From CAVXDY01 sp963760715 (GTDB lineage: Bacteria > Actinomycetota > Thermoleophilia > Miltoncostaeales > Miltoncostaeaceae): 64,000 bases of DNA. The stretch lies in the NCBI GenBank assembly GCA_963760715.1, contig CAVXDY010000007.1, positions 124,001-188,000 on the forward strand. The letters are read 5' to 3'. The translations under genes and the position numbers were made by a program. Below the pieces are notes generated by a model. The model had not been told where the DNA came from. It saw nothing but the letters and a program-made list of their open reading frames with translations, and did not search any database. Below are positions 35,493 to 45,245 of this stretch, one piece after another; position 1 is the stretch's first letter, and each line of letters starts with the position of its first letter.

Positions 35493-36468
35493 CGAGGCCC
35501 TCGGCCACGTACCACGCCGCGGCGCGCCGGAGCGACTCCTCGATCGGCGTGTAGACGAGCCCCAGCTCCCGCGTCGCCCGCGAGCCGTCGTAGCGGTGGC
35601 CGTGAAGGATGGTGCGCACCATCTCCCGGCACACCGGCGGGCGCCGGCCGCGCAGGCGCGCCACGCCCTCGACGGCCCCGGCCAGCGCCATCGCCACCGG
35701 GGGCGGCAGGCGCCGCGGGTGCTCCTCGCGCCCGGCGATGCGGCCGAGCAGGGCGACCGCCTCCCTCACCGTGAGGGTCGCGCCCGAGAGCAGGTAGCGC
35801 TCGCCGGGGACGCCGCGGGCCTCGGCCAGCAGGTGCCCGCGCGCGCAGTCGTCGATGTCCACGATCGACAGGCGCGAGTCGACCACCATCCGCAGCCTGC
35901 CGTTGAGCGCGTCGATGAGGATGCGCGCCGTCCCGCGCGTGCGCCCGGGCCCCTGCACCGACGCCGGGTTGACGCACACCAGCTCCAGGCCGGCCACGCC
36001 GGCGGTGGCCTGCGCGACCCGCTCGGCCTCGTACTTGGAGCGCTCGTAGCGCGAGAGGAAGCGTCCGCGGTGCGGCGACCACTCGGTGCCGGCGGTGCCC
36101 GCCTCCTCACCGATGACCGCGGCCGAGGAGGTGTAGACCACCCGCCGCACACCGGCCGCCCCCGCCGCGCGCACCACGTTGCGGGTGCCGTCGACGTTCG
36201 CCCGGTCGAGCTCGCCGGGGTCGCGCAGGCAGAAGCCGTTGACCCCCGCCACGTGGTAGACGATCTCGCAGCCGGCCATCGCCCGCTCGAGCGACGGCGG
36301 ATCGAGGATGTCCCCGCGCACCGGCTCGGCACCGGCCGTGCGCAGCGCGTCGGCCGAGGCCTCGGAGCGGGTCAGCGCCCTGACCGTCCGGCCGTCCGCG
36401 ATCAGCCGGTCGAGCACGGCCCGGCCGACGAAGCCGCCGGCGCCGGTGATGAGAAGGGGGTCGGCCAT
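35458..36468 (-). CDS. NAD(P)-dependent epimerase/dehydratase (dihydroflavonol-reductase-like)
   Basis: In this 336-residue extended SDR, ITGAGGFVG is the Rossmann loop, the catalytic Tyr-Lys lies in SRYERSKYEAE and YTSSAAVIG carries the Ser. It is closest in layout to DFR/3-beta-HSD-like or hopanoid-associated sugar epimerases. The substrate is unknown. It is a single gene, its 3' end overlapping the phosphoesterase. Confidence 0.85.
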   Translation of the reverse strand: MADPLLITGAGGFVGRAVLDRLIADGRTVRALTRSEASADALRTAGAEPVRGDILDPPSLERAMAGCEIVYHVAGVNGFCLRDPGELDRANVDGTRNVVRAAGAAGVRRVVYTSSAAVIGEEAGTAGTEWSPHRGRFLSRYERSKYEAERVAQATAGVAGLELVCVNPASVQGPGRTRGTARILIDALNGRLRMVVDSRLSIVDIDDCARGHLLAEARGVPGERYLLSGATLTVREAVALLGRIAGREEHPRRLPPPVAMALAGAVEGVARLRGRRPPVCREMVRTILHGHRYDGSRATRELGLVYTPIEESLRRAAAWYVAEGLVTRELPGLSGP

Positions 36469-36593
36469 GGGACCCGCGCAACCTAGCCCCTCCGCCTCGG
36501 CCGCGCGGCGGGCCCGTTGCCCGTCGCGCGCCGCCGGGCATAGCGTCTCCAGCGACCGGCCGAAGCGCCGGAATCGACGATGGAGGATCTCCC

Positions 36594-37106
36594 GTGCGAC
36601 GTCTCCCGACCATCATCGGCGCCGGCCTCGTGGCCGCTGCCACGGCATCGGCCATCGCGGTCACCAGCGGCAGCGCCCAGGCGCCCGGCGACCGCACCCT
36701 GACGTTCGTCGAGCGGCAGATCGCGGCCAGGACCGTGTTCGCCGACGTGCCGCCCCTCGCGACCAAGAAGCACCCGAATCCCAGCCCCGGAGACGGGATC
36801 CTGTTCGAGAACACGGTGCGGGACGCCACCGGCGCCAAGGTCGGCACCTTCCAGGCGCGGTGCAGCTTCCTCACGGCGACGAAGAGGATCGTCGGATCGG
36901 TGACGCTCTGCGACGGGATCTATCTGCTCGCCGACGGCACCATCACGGGGAGCGCATCCGTGGTCCAGGCCCCGGGGACGACGACTCAGTTCGCCGTGAC
37001 CGGCGGCACCGGCGCCTACGAGGGCGCCCGCGGCAGCGGCACCAACAAGAACCGTCCGGGCAACAACAACCCGGTCTCGGACACGACCATCCACCTCCTC
37101 CCATAG
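36594..37106 (+). CDS. Secreted allene-oxide-cyclase-barrel-like protein
   Basis: This 170-residue protein has a signal peptide (residues 1-29, ending GSAQA) and a beta-barrel domain with FENTVRDATGAKVGTF, GSVTLCDGIYLLADGTITG and FAVTGGTGAYEGARG. The last is a signature of dirigent/AOC-barrel proteins. Enzymatic activity is not established for bacterial members. GTG 36594 follows GGAGG at 36582-36586, and TAGCGT further upstream is a plausible -10. Confidence 0.75.
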   Translation: MRRLPTIIGAGLVAAATASAIAVTSGSAQAPGDRTLTFVERQIAARTVFADVPPLATKKHPNPSPGDGILFENTVRDATGAKVGTFQARCSFLTATKRIVGSVTLCDGIYLLADGTITGSASVVQAPGTTTQFAVTGGTGAYEGARGSGTNKNRPGNNNPVSDTTIHLLP

Positions 37107-37119
37107 GCGGGGAGGCGGC

Positions 37120-39627
37120 TCAGGAAGAGGACGCCGCCGCCAGCGCGCGGACGGCGGCGGCATCCTCCAGCTCCAGGGCGCGCCGCGCGAGCTCGCCGGC
37201 GGCCGCGGAGTCGAGCTCCCGCACCCACGCCTTCACCAGCGGCACGCGGCGCGGCCCCACGCTCAGCTCGTTGACGCCCAGGCCCACGAGCAGGGGCACG
37301 GCCTGAGGGTCGGACGCCGCCTCCCCGCACACCGCGACCCGGCAGGCGTGCGGCCGGGCCGCGGTCACCACGCCGTCGACCAGCTGCAGCACGGCGGGGT
37401 GGAGGGGGTCGGAGAGGCGCGCCACGCCCCCGTTGCCACGCTCGGCGGCCATCGTGTACTGCACGAGGTCGTTGGTGCCGATCGACAGGAAGTTGACCTC
37501 GGCGGCGAGCGTGCCGGCTCGGAGGGCGGCCGCCGGGACCTCGATCATCACGCCCAGCTCCACCGGCCCGGCGGGCAGGCCGTCACCGGCCAGCGACGCG
37601 CGGGCCCGCTCCAGGAGGGCGACCGCCGCGCGCAGCTCGCCCACCTCGCTGACCATCGGGAACATCACCGACAGCGGGGTCACGGCGGCTGCCCGCAGCA
37701 CCGCGCGCAGCTGGGTCACGAGCAGCTCGGGGCGGGCCAGCGACAGCCGCACGCCGCGCACGCCCAGGAACGGGTTCTCCTCGGGGGCGAGCCGCGCGAA
37801 GGCGAGCGGCTTGTCGGCGCCGGCGTCGAGCGTGCGAAGCACGGTGCGGCGGCCCCCCATGATCGCGCCGATCTCCCCGTAGACGCGCAGCTGCTCCTCC
37901 TCGTCCGGCGCGGTGGCGCGGTCGAGGAAGAGGAACTCGGTGCGCATCAGGCCCACCCCGTCCGCGCCCCGCGCCACGGCCTCGGCCGCGTCGTCCGGGC
38001 CCCCGATGTTCGCGGCCACCTCCACGTGCCGGCCGTCGTGCGTGACCGCCGGCTCGTGGGCCCGCTCGCGCGCCGCGGCCTCGCGCCGTTCGTCCTCGCG
38101 GCGGGACGCGGCGAAGCGCTCGGCCGTCTCGGCGCCGGGGTCCACCACGAGCAGACCGGCGTCGCCGTCGAGGAGAAGCGGCACCCCGTCGCCGATCTCG
38201 AGCACGGCCGGGCCGAGGCCCGCCACCGCGGGCACGCCGAGGGTGCGGGCGATGATCGACGCGTGGGACGTGGGCCCGCCTCCGGCGGTGGCGATGCCGG
38301 TCACGATCCGCGGGTCGAGGGTGGCGGCCTCGGCGGCGCCCAGCTCGTCGGCCACCAGGATGCCGGGCTCGGCCGGGCCCGACGGACCGGCGCCCGTGAG
38401 CCGGTCGACCACGCGCCGGCCAACCTCCAGCAGGTCGCCCGCCCGGGCCCGCAGGTACTCGTCGTCAAGGCCCTCGTAGCCCTCGGCGGCCGACCGCACG
38501 GTCCCGTCCCAGGCCGCGGCGGCGCTCCGCCCGCCGGCGATGGCGCCCTCGGCCGCGCCCACGAGGTCCTCGTCGTCGAGGAACATCGCCTGCGCGTCGA
38601 GGATCTCCGCCGTCTCCGCCCCGGCGCGCCCGGCGCCCGCGTCGCGCGCCGCCCGCAGCTCGGCGCCCACCGCCGCGAGCGCCGCGCGCAGGGCCGCGCG
38701 CTCCTCGCCGGGCGGTCCGGCGGGCTCCTCGGGGACGGGCGCGGCGCTCCGCCGGGCCGGCCGCGCCGGGCCCGCGGCGCGGCCCGGAGAGGCCGGCGCG
38801 CCGTGCAGCTCGTCGCCCGGGGCCGGGGGTGGCGCGGCGGCGGCCGGCGCCGGCGCCGGCGCCTCGGGAAGGGGGAGCACCGGTGCGCCCCCGCCGTCCT
38901 CCCGCTCGCTCACGATGGCCGCCACCGCCTCGAGGGCGGCCGGCGCGTCGGGGCCGCGGGCGAGGATCCGCACCTCGTGGCCGCGCAGCGCCCCCAGGGT
39001 GGAGAGGGCCGTCAGGCTGCGCCCGTGGGCGGGCCCCCGGCCCGTGGTCATGTTCTCCAGGCGAACCTCGGCGTCGAGGCCCGCGACGGTGCGCACCACC
39101 GCGGCGGCGGGCCGTGCGTGGAGGCCGTGCGCGCCGCCCACGGTCGCCGTGACGCTGAGCCAGTCGCCCGCATCGCCGGACGCCTCGGGGGGCGCCTGCG
39201 CGGCGTCCGTCCCGCCCACGCCCAGGAGGGCCAGCTTGCCGGCCAGCCCGAGGCGGGCCTCCTCGGCCACCTCCGCCAGCGACCCCCCCGCCCGCGCCGC
39301 CGCCGCGGCGGCCACGGCGCCCTCCACCAGGGGGGCCTCGCACAGGAGCACGCGCTCGCGCTGATCGTCCGGAAGGAACTCGAGCGCGATCTCGGCGCTC
39401 ATCACGGCGGAGCCCAGGTCCATCAGCACCAGCGCGCCGTCGCCGGCCGCGTCCGCGCGCTCGATGGCCGCAATCACGCGCTTGGCGTCGGTGCCGATGG
39501 CGCCCTCCGGGTCGTCGAGGCCGCCGGCCGCCTCGATGGGAACCTCGTCGCCCCCCATCTCGCGCGCGAGCTCGACCACCCCCTCCGCCAGCCGGGCGCT
39601 GTGCGAGACGATCACGAGCCCGATCAT
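37120..39627 (-). CDS. dhaM: DhaM: PTS EIIA(Dha)-HPr-complete enzyme I fusion
   Basis: This 835-residue protein has an EIIA(Man/Dha) domain at residues 1-130 with phospho-His9 (VSHSA), an HPr domain at about 155-245 with His170 (GLHARP), a Pro/Ala linker, then enzyme I from about 272 with His455 (GGPTSHASI). The EI part continues through the PEP-binding barrel (LGVRGVRL, IGTNDLVQY, CGEAASDP). E. coli DhaM stops in the N-terminal part of EI; here EI is complete. The protein should move phosphate from PEP all the way to the ADP bound to DhaL. It is the last gene of the glp-dha operon, 17 nt after glpC. Confidence 0.9.
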   Translation of the reverse strand: MIGLVIVSHSARLAEGVVELAREMGGDEVPIEAAGGLDDPEGAIGTDAKRVIAAIERADAAGDGALVLMDLGSAVMSAEIALEFLPDDQRERVLLCEAPLVEGAVAAAAAARAGGSLAEVAEEARLGLAGKLALLGVGGTDAAQAPPEASGDAGDWLSVTATVGGAHGLHARPAAAVVRTVAGLDAEVRLENMTTGRGPAHGRSLTALSTLGALRGHEVRILARGPDAPAALEAVAAIVSEREDGGGAPVLPLPEAPAPAPAAAAPPPAPGDELHGAPASPGRAAGPARPARRSAAPVPEEPAGPPGEERAALRAALAAVGAELRAARDAGAGRAGAETAEILDAQAMFLDDEDLVGAAEGAIAGGRSAAAAWDGTVRSAAEGYEGLDDEYLRARAGDLLEVGRRVVDRLTGAGPSGPAEPGILVADELGAAEAATLDPRIVTGIATAGGGPTSHASIIARTLGVPAVAGLGPAVLEIGDGVPLLLDGDAGLLVVDPGAETAERFAASRREDERREAAARERAHEPAVTHDGRHVEVAANIGGPDDAAEAVARGADGVGLMRTEFLFLDRATAPDEEEQLRVYGEIGAIMGGRRTVLRTLDAGADKPLAFARLAPEENPFLGVRGVRLSLARPELLVTQLRAVLRAAAVTPLSVMFPMVSEVGELRAAVALLERARASLAGDGLPAGPVELGVMIEVPAAALRAGTLAAEVNFLSIGTNDLVQYTMAAERGNGGVARLSDPLHPAVLQLVDGVVTAARPHACRVAVCGEAASDPQAVPLLVGLGVNELSVGPRRVPLVKAWVRELDSAAAGELARRALELEDAAAVRALAAASSS

Positions 39628-39644
39628 CGGCGCCGCCCGCCCGG

Positions 39645-40880
39645 TCAGCCGAGCCCGTAGGCCCGGTGCAGCAGCTCGATCGGGTGGGCCGAGGGGAGCC
39701 CGGTGGCGTGGGAGATCTGCCAGCGGCAGGTCTCGGAGTCGCACACCGACAGCTGGGCGCCCGACTCGCGCACCTGGCGGAAGACGGGCTCGCCCACGGC
39801 CATCGCGATGTCGTACTTCTCCACCTTCAGGCCGTAGGTCCCCGCCACGCCGCAGCACACCGCGTCCACCTGGCGCGCCTCGAGGCCCGGCACCATCGCC
39901 ATCAGGTCGAGGGCCGGCGTGCCGATGCCGTGGCCCCGCTGCTGGCAGGGGGCGTGGTAGGGCACGGCCATGTCGACGGGGGAGAAGTCGGTGCGCAGCT
40001 CGCCGCGGTCGTGGAGCATCACGAGGTACTCGCAGATGTCGTAGACGCGCTTCCCCACGACGGCCAGGTCCTCGTCCTCGACGCCCAGGATCTCGTGGGC
40101 CTCGCGCTTCAGCATCAGGCCGCAGCTCGTGGACGTGGCCACGATGTCGTGGCCCGCCCGCGCGTAGGGCGCGAGCGCCGCGGCCAGCGCCCGCACGTAC
40201 CTCCGGGCGTCCGGGAAGATGCCGTTGCTCTGCAGCGGCAGCCCGCAGCAGCCCTGCTTGGGGACGATCACCTCGAGCCCGTTGTGCTCCAGGACCGCCA
40301 CGGCCCGCTCTCCGAGGTCGGGCTCGTAGTAGTTCGCGCTGCAGCCGTGGAAGAAGACGACGGTGCGGGCGACGCCCTCGGCCTGCGGTGGCCGGCGCAT
40401 GCCGCGCTTGCGCGCCCACGTCTGCAGCGTCCGCCCGGCCCATTTCGGCACCGGCGCCGCGCGGTGGATGCCGATCGACTTCTCCTGGAGCGTCCGTGCG
40501 AGTCGGTTGCGCATGACCGCGTTGGCGATCGGGGCCACCGGGGTGCCGAGGCGGCCGGAGAGGGTCGGCCGGGCGATCAGCCGGTCGCGCAGGGGGATGC
40601 CCTTGTCGGCCTTCAGGGCCGCGCGCGCCTGGGAGTTGATCTCCGCGATGTGCACGCCCTGCGGGCACACCTGCGTGCAGATGCCGCAGCTCGAGCAGAG
40701 GTCCAGCGACACGTCCGGCGAGGGGCCGGTGCCCCGGTAGCGCTCGGCCTGGGGGCCGACGTACTTCGGGCCCGGGAACAGCGGGGTGACGGCCGCCACC
40801 GGGCAGTACGTCTCGCAGATCGTGCACTTGACGCAGTGGTCGAGCGAGTCGCGCATCAGGTCCTTGACGGTCTCGCTCAT
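39645..40880 (-). CDS. glpC: Anaerobic-type glycerol-3-phosphate dehydrogenase subunit C
   Basis: This 411-residue protein has two [4Fe-4S] motifs near the N-terminus (CVKCTICETYCP, CSSCGICTQVCP) and two cysteine-rich CCG domains (CCGLPLQ, CCGVAGTYG). It anchors GlpAB to the membrane and passes electrons to quinone. ATG 40880 overlaps the glpB stop. Confidence 0.93.
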   Translation of the reverse strand: MSETVKDLMRDSLDHCVKCTICETYCPVAAVTPLFPGPKYVGPQAERYRGTGPSPDVSLDLCSSCGICTQVCPQGVHIAEINSQARAALKADKGIPLRDRLIARPTLSGRLGTPVAPIANAVMRNRLARTLQEKSIGIHRAAPVPKWAGRTLQTWARKRGMRRPPQAEGVARTVVFFHGCSANYYEPDLGERAVAVLEHNGLEVIVPKQGCCGLPLQSNGIFPDARRYVRALAAALAPYARAGHDIVATSTSCGLMLKREAHEILGVEDEDLAVVGKRVYDICEYLVMLHDRGELRTDFSPVDMAVPYHAPCQQRGHGIGTPALDLMAMVPGLEARQVDAVCCGVAGTYGLKVEKYDIAMAVGEPVFRQVRESGAQLSVCDSETCRWQISHATGLPSAHPIELLHRAYGLG

Positions 40881-42133
40881 GGCTCCTCGAGGATCGCGGT
40901 TGCCGCCGCATAGCCGCCGGCGATGGAGATTCCCTCACCCGACTTCTCGCGCCAGGGCTCGGCGCCGGCCACGAGCGCCCCCGCCGCGTGGAGGTTGGCC
41001 CACACCGCGGCGCCGTCCCCGTTCACCGGGCGCATGCTCTCGTCCACCGTGAGGCCGGCGCGCATCAGCGGCTGGTCGTCGAGGTGGGTCGGGCTCAGGC
41101 GCGGCGCCCCGGGCGGGGGGCCGGTCACCGGCAGCCCGGCGACCGTCTCGGTGAGGGCGCCGTACGAGTCGAGCTCGATGCCCCCGGCCGCGAAGCCGCC
41201 CGTGGCGAGCACCACGGCGTCGGCCGGCAGCGCCCGGGTCCGGGCCGCGTCGCGCACGCGCAGGCCCGTCACGCGCCCGCCGGCCCCCTCCACGCCCACC
41301 GCCGGCGGGCCCAAGAGGAGACGTCCGCCCGCGGCGCGCAGGGCCTCGAGCAGGGCCTTCTGCAGCCGCATGCCCGGCACGGAGGGCGGCAGGGTCGGGA
41401 TCTCCACGACGGGCGTCCCCAGCAGATCCTGCAGATCGTCCCACGCCTCGCCCGCACGCTCCAGGCCCACCACCGCCGGCAGCGCCACGGTCTCGCCGGG
41501 CTCGAGCCGGGGGCGCAGCTCGTCGGCGAGCGCCCGCCGCAGGGCCGGGTCGTCCAGGCCGCGGGCGTGCACCGGACCCGCCACATCGGCCCGGCCGGGC
41601 CGGGCGGACGTGGTGATCTCCAGCGGCCGCGCCTCCACGCGGGCTCCGTCCGGCAGGTCGGCGTGGGGCAGGTTGCCGGCCACCAGCGAGGGGAAGAAGT
41701 CCTTCATCGAGCGGAGCCCCACCACGGCGAAGCGCGCTCCCGCGCGGAGGTCCCCCGCGGCGATGCCGGCGGGGGCGAGCGCCGTGGGGCGGGCCACCCC
41801 GACGGCCGTGGGCAGCAGGAGGTTGCGCTCCGCGTCGCCGGCGTAGCGCAGCCCCGGTACCAGCTCGCGGAACCACGCGAGCGCCGCGGCCAGGGGCTCG
41901 GGGGCGAGGCGGGCATAGGGATGGTCCGGGCGCTCGTCCACGAGGCGCGCGACGGCCGGGCCGGGCTCGTCCACGCGGTCGGGCGCGTAGCCCAGCACGT
42001 CGATGGTGCTCGGCGACAGGTGCAGGCTGCCGGCCCCCTTCGCCACAACGGTCACGTCCATCCCGCCCTGGGCGAGCCGGATGCCGGCCACCAGGCCGGC
42101 CAGGCCGGCGCCGACCACCACCGCGCGGCTCAT
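40877..42133 (-). CDS. glpB: Anaerobic glycerol-3-phosphate dehydrogenase subunit B
   Basis: In this 418-residue flavoprotein, VVGAGLAGLVAGIRLA is the FAD Rossmann motif, VVLATGGFAAGGIELDS lies centrally, and GVVAxA-like elements are replaced by SIAGGYAAA at the C-terminus. GlpB pairs with GlpA for quinone-linked oxidation of glycerol-3-phosphate to DHAP. ATG 42133 overlaps the glpA stop (ATGA) and its own TGA overlaps glpC, so the three subunits are made in fixed order. Confidence 0.88.
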   Translation of the reverse strand: MSRAVVVGAGLAGLVAGIRLAQGGMDVTVVAKGAGSLHLSPSTIDVLGYAPDRVDEPGPAVARLVDERPDHPYARLAPEPLAAALAWFRELVPGLRYAGDAERNLLLPTAVGVARPTALAPAGIAAGDLRAGARFAVVGLRSMKDFFPSLVAGNLPHADLPDGARVEARPLEITTSARPGRADVAGPVHARGLDDPALRRALADELRPRLEPGETVALPAVVGLERAGEAWDDLQDLLGTPVVEIPTLPPSVPGMRLQKALLEALRAAGGRLLLGPPAVGVEGAGGRVTGLRVRDAARTRALPADAVVLATGGFAAGGIELDSYGALTETVAGLPVTGPPPGAPRLSPTHLDDQPLMRAGLTVDESMRPVNGDGAAVWANLHAAGALVAGAEPWREKSGEGISIAGGYAAATAILEEP

Positions 42134-43710
42134 ATCGGCAGCGCGGGCACGCCGGCGGGCAGGTGCTCCACGTCGAGGGTCCCCTGGAAGATCCAGTCGT
42201 CGAGGCACGCCTGGCGCACCTGGTCCCCGTAGAGGATCGGCTCCAGGCCCTGCCAGCGGTGCTGGAGGAACATCAGCAGCAGCTCGTCGGCGCGCTCGGT
42301 ATCGGCGTCGCCCAGCCCGTGCAGGATCCCGGTGGCGCGGTAGGTGCAGAAGCCGCCCTGGCAGGGGCCCATCCCGAGCCGGAGGGCCCGCCGCACGTCG
42401 TCCAGGTTCATCCCCGGCCGCCGCCGGGCGGCGTCCACGATCCTGCGGCGGGGCAGCAGCTCGCACTCGCACACGAGCTGGTCGTCGGCCATGTCGGCCT
42501 CGCGGGACCGCAGGCGCGACGCGAGCTGGTAGGTCTCGCCGTCCTCGGACCCGGGAAGGACCTCCACCGCCGTGCGGCACTCCCGCGGCTCGCCGAGCTG
42601 CTCGCACATGGCGTCCACGACCACCTTCGCCATCAGGCGGAAGGTGGTCAGCTTGCCGCCGGTGATCGTGAGGAAGCCCCGGAGGCCGTCGCGCTCCAGG
42701 TGGTCCACGAGGGCCAGGCCGCGGCTCATGTGCCGGGTGTCATCGACGCTGGCGCGCTCGTCCTTGAACAGCGGCCGCGCCCCGCTCCAGGCGTGCAGCG
42801 CCCGGGCCCGGCGGAAGCCCGGCACCAGGACCTCGCCGGCGTCGAGCATCTCCTGCACCTCGCCGTGGTCGATGTCGAGGTTGTCGGGGCTGTCGGTCTT
42901 CGAGTCGGTGGTCCCGATGACGCAGACCGTGCGGATCGGGACCAGGATGTCGCCGTCGCCCGGCGGCTCGCAGCGGTTGATCACCGTGGAGACCAGCCGG
43001 TGGTTCATCGCGACCATGATCCCCTTGCCCGGCACCACCGTGACGCCCGGGCAGTCGGCCATGTCGGCGATCTGGCCGGCCCAGACCCCGCCGGCGTTGA
43101 TGACGAAGGGGGCCTCGATGCGCACCTCGTCGGCGCCGCGGTCGTCCCGGGCCACGGCGCCCACGGTCTGATCGCCGTCGCGCAGGATCCCGGTGACCCA
43201 GTGGTAGGTGAGGATGCGCGCGCCGTGCTCCTGGGCCGACCGTGCGTTGCCCCACAGCAGCTTCCAGGCGTCAACCGAGGCGTCGGCCACCTCGAACGCG
43301 CGCGAGATGCCCGGGTTGACCCGGGGCTCGCGCGCCAGGGCCTCGGCGACCGGGATCTCCTGCACCGGCACGCCGGTGGCGGCGCAGCCCGCGACGAACC
43401 GGTCGGCGTAGTCGGGGTCGTCGGCCGGCGTGGTGACGAACAAGCCGCCCGTGTCCTCGATCGCCTCCGCGGCGACGCGGCGCAGGACGGCGTTCTCCTC
43501 GGCGCACTCGGTGGCCGACCGCGGATCGCTCACCACGTAGCGCCCGCCGGAGTGCAGAAGCCCGTGGAAGCGCCCGGTGGTGCCCTGGCCGAGGTCCACC
43601 CGCTCGACGAGGATCGTGCGGAAGCCCCGCATGGCGGCGTCGCGCACGACCCCGAGGCCGGTCGCGCCGCCGCCGATGACGAGGACGTCACATTCGAGGG
43701 TCTCGATCAG
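42130..43710 (-). CDS. glpA: Glycerol-3-phosphate dehydrogenase subunit A, apparent CTG start
   Basis: This 526-residue protein has an FAD motif (VIGGGATGLGVVRDA), the GlpA/GlpD element GRFHGLLHSGGRY and a C-terminal BFD-like [2Fe-2S] domain with CECE and GPCQGGFC. It oxidises glycerol-3-phosphate. No ATG, GTG or TTG is available in frame near the homologous N-terminus. CTG 43710 overlaps the glpK stop as CTGA, just like the ATGA/GTGA junctions elsewhere, so I take CTG as the start. Residual alternatives are an error in the junction or a start inside glpK. Confidence 0.88.
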   Translation of the reverse strand: MIETLECDVLVIGGGATGLGVVRDAAMRGFRTILVERVDLGQGTTGRFHGLLHSGGRYVVSDPRSATECAEENAVLRRVAAEAIEDTGGLFVTTPADDPDYADRFVAGCAATGVPVQEIPVAEALAREPRVNPGISRAFEVADASVDAWKLLWGNARSAQEHGARILTYHWVTGILRDGDQTVGAVARDDRGADEVRIEAPFVINAGGVWAGQIADMADCPGVTVVPGKGIMVAMNHRLVSTVINRCEPPGDGDILVPIRTVCVIGTTDSKTDSPDNLDIDHGEVQEMLDAGEVLVPGFRRARALHAWSGARPLFKDERASVDDTRHMSRGLALVDHLERDGLRGFLTITGGKLTTFRLMAKVVVDAMCEQLGEPRECRTAVEVLPGSEDGETYQLASRLRSREADMADDQLVCECELLPRRRIVDAARRRPGMNLDDVRRALRLGMGPCQGGFCTYRATGILHGLGDADTERADELLLMFLQHRWQGLEPILYGDQVRQACLDDWIFQGTLDVEHLPAGVPALPI

Positions 43711-45221
43711 CCGCCGCCCTCGTCCTCGACCCAGTCGAACGACTTGGTCACGGCCTTCTTCCAGAAGCGGTACTCGGTCTCGCGCTGGGTGGCGTCCATC
43801 GACGGGGTCCAGCGCTTGTCCTCCACCCAGTTCTCGCGGAGGTCCTCGACCTCCGCCCACATGCCGACCGCGAGGCCGGCGGCGTAGGCGGCCCCGAGCG
43901 CGGTGGTCTCGGCCACGGCGGGCCGGATGACGTCCACGTCGAGGATGTCCGACTGGAACTGCATGAGCAGGTCGTTGGCGACCATGCCGCCGTCCACCTT
44001 GAGCGACTCGAGGTCCACGCCCGAGTCGGCGTTCATGGCCTCCACCACCTCGCGGCTCTGGTAGGCCGTCGCCTCGAGCACCGCCCGGGCGATGTGCCCG
44101 GCGTTGACGTAGCGCGTCAGCCCGGCGATGACGCCGCGCGCGTCGCTGCGCCAGTAGGGGGCGAAGAGCCCCGAGAACGCCGGCACGAAGTACACGCCGC
44201 CGTTGTTCTCGACGGTCATGGCCAGCTCCTCGACCTCCGGCGCGGCCTTGATCATCTTGAGATTGTCTCGCAGCCACTGGACGAGCGCCCCGGTGATGGC
44301 GATCGAGCCCTCGAGCGCGTAGACGGTGTCCGCGTTGCCGATCCGGTAGCCGGCCGTGGTGATGAGCCCGTTCTTCGAGGGCACCGGCGTGGTGCCGGTG
44401 TTGAGCAGGAGGAAGTTCCCGGTGCCGTAGGTGTTCTTCGCCTCACCGATGGCGAAGCAGGTCTGGCCGAAGAGCGCGGCCTGCTGGTCGCCGAGGTCGC
44501 CGGCCACCTTGACGCCCTGCACCGACGCGAGCGTCGCCTCGCCGTACACCTCGCTGGACCCCTTGATCTCGGGCAGCATCGCGCGCGGCACGCCGATGGC
44601 CGACAGCAGCTCGTCGTCCCAGTCGGACGTCGCGAGGTCCATCAGCATGGTCCGGCTCGCGTTGGTCACGTCGGTGATGTGGAGCCCGCCGTTGGTCCCC
44701 CCGGTCAGGTTCCAGATGACCCAGGTGTCCATGTTCCCGAACAGCAGGTCGCCCGATTCGGCACGGGCCGCGGCGCCCTCGACGTTGTCGAGGATCCAGC
44801 GAACCTTGGGGCCGGAGAAGTAGGTGGCGATCGGCAGGCCGGTCTTGGGCCGGAAGCGGTCCTGGCCGCCGTCGGCCATCAGCTTGTTGCAGATCTGGTC
44901 CGTGCGGGTGTCCTGCCAGACGATGGCGTTGTAGACGGCCTTGCCGGTCGTCTTGTCCCACACCACCGCCGTCTCGCGCTGGTTGGTGATCCCGATCGCG
45001 GCCAGCTCGTCCTTGGTGATGCCCGCGGACTTGATCGCCTCGCCCACCACGTCCTGGGTGCGCGCCCAGACCTCGGCCGGATCGTGCTCGACCCAACCGG
45101 GCTTCGGATAGATCTGCTCGTGCTCCTTCTGCGCGATCGAGACGACGTGACCGCCGTGATCGAAGATCATGAAGCGGGTGCTCGTCGTCCCCTGGTCGAT
45201 CGCCCCTGCGTATGTGGCCAC
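43707..45221 (-). CDS. glpK: Glycerol kinase
   Basis: This 504-residue FGGY kinase has GAIDQGTTSTRFMIFD at the N-terminus, RETAVVWDK, a GTGNFLLLNTG phosphate loop and YFVPAFSGLFAPYW. It makes glycerol-3-phosphate from glycerol. GTG 45221 has GGAGG close upstream. It sits between dhaL and glpA, so glycerol and dihydroxyacetone phosphorylation are co-expressed. Confidence 0.95.
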   Translation of the reverse strand: MATYAGAIDQGTTSTRFMIFDHGGHVVSIAQKEHEQIYPKPGWVEHDPAEVWARTQDVVGEAIKSAGITKDELAAIGITNQRETAVVWDKTTGKAVYNAIVWQDTRTDQICNKLMADGGQDRFRPKTGLPIATYFSGPKVRWILDNVEGAAARAESGDLLFGNMDTWVIWNLTGGTNGGLHITDVTNASRTMLMDLATSDWDDELLSAIGVPRAMLPEIKGSSEVYGEATLASVQGVKVAGDLGDQQAALFGQTCFAIGEAKNTYGTGNFLLLNTGTTPVPSKNGLITTAGYRIGNADTVYALEGSIAITGALVQWLRDNLKMIKAAPEVEELAMTVENNGGVYFVPAFSGLFAPYWRSDARGVIAGLTRYVNAGHIARAVLEATAYQSREVVEAMNADSGVDLESLKVDGGMVANDLLMQFQSDILDVDVIRPAVAETTALGAAYAAGLAVGMWAEVEDLRENWVEDKRWTPSMDATQRETEYRFWKKAVTKSFDWVEDEGGG

Positions 45222-45245
45222 GTCAGGCCTCCGATCTGATCGCTG

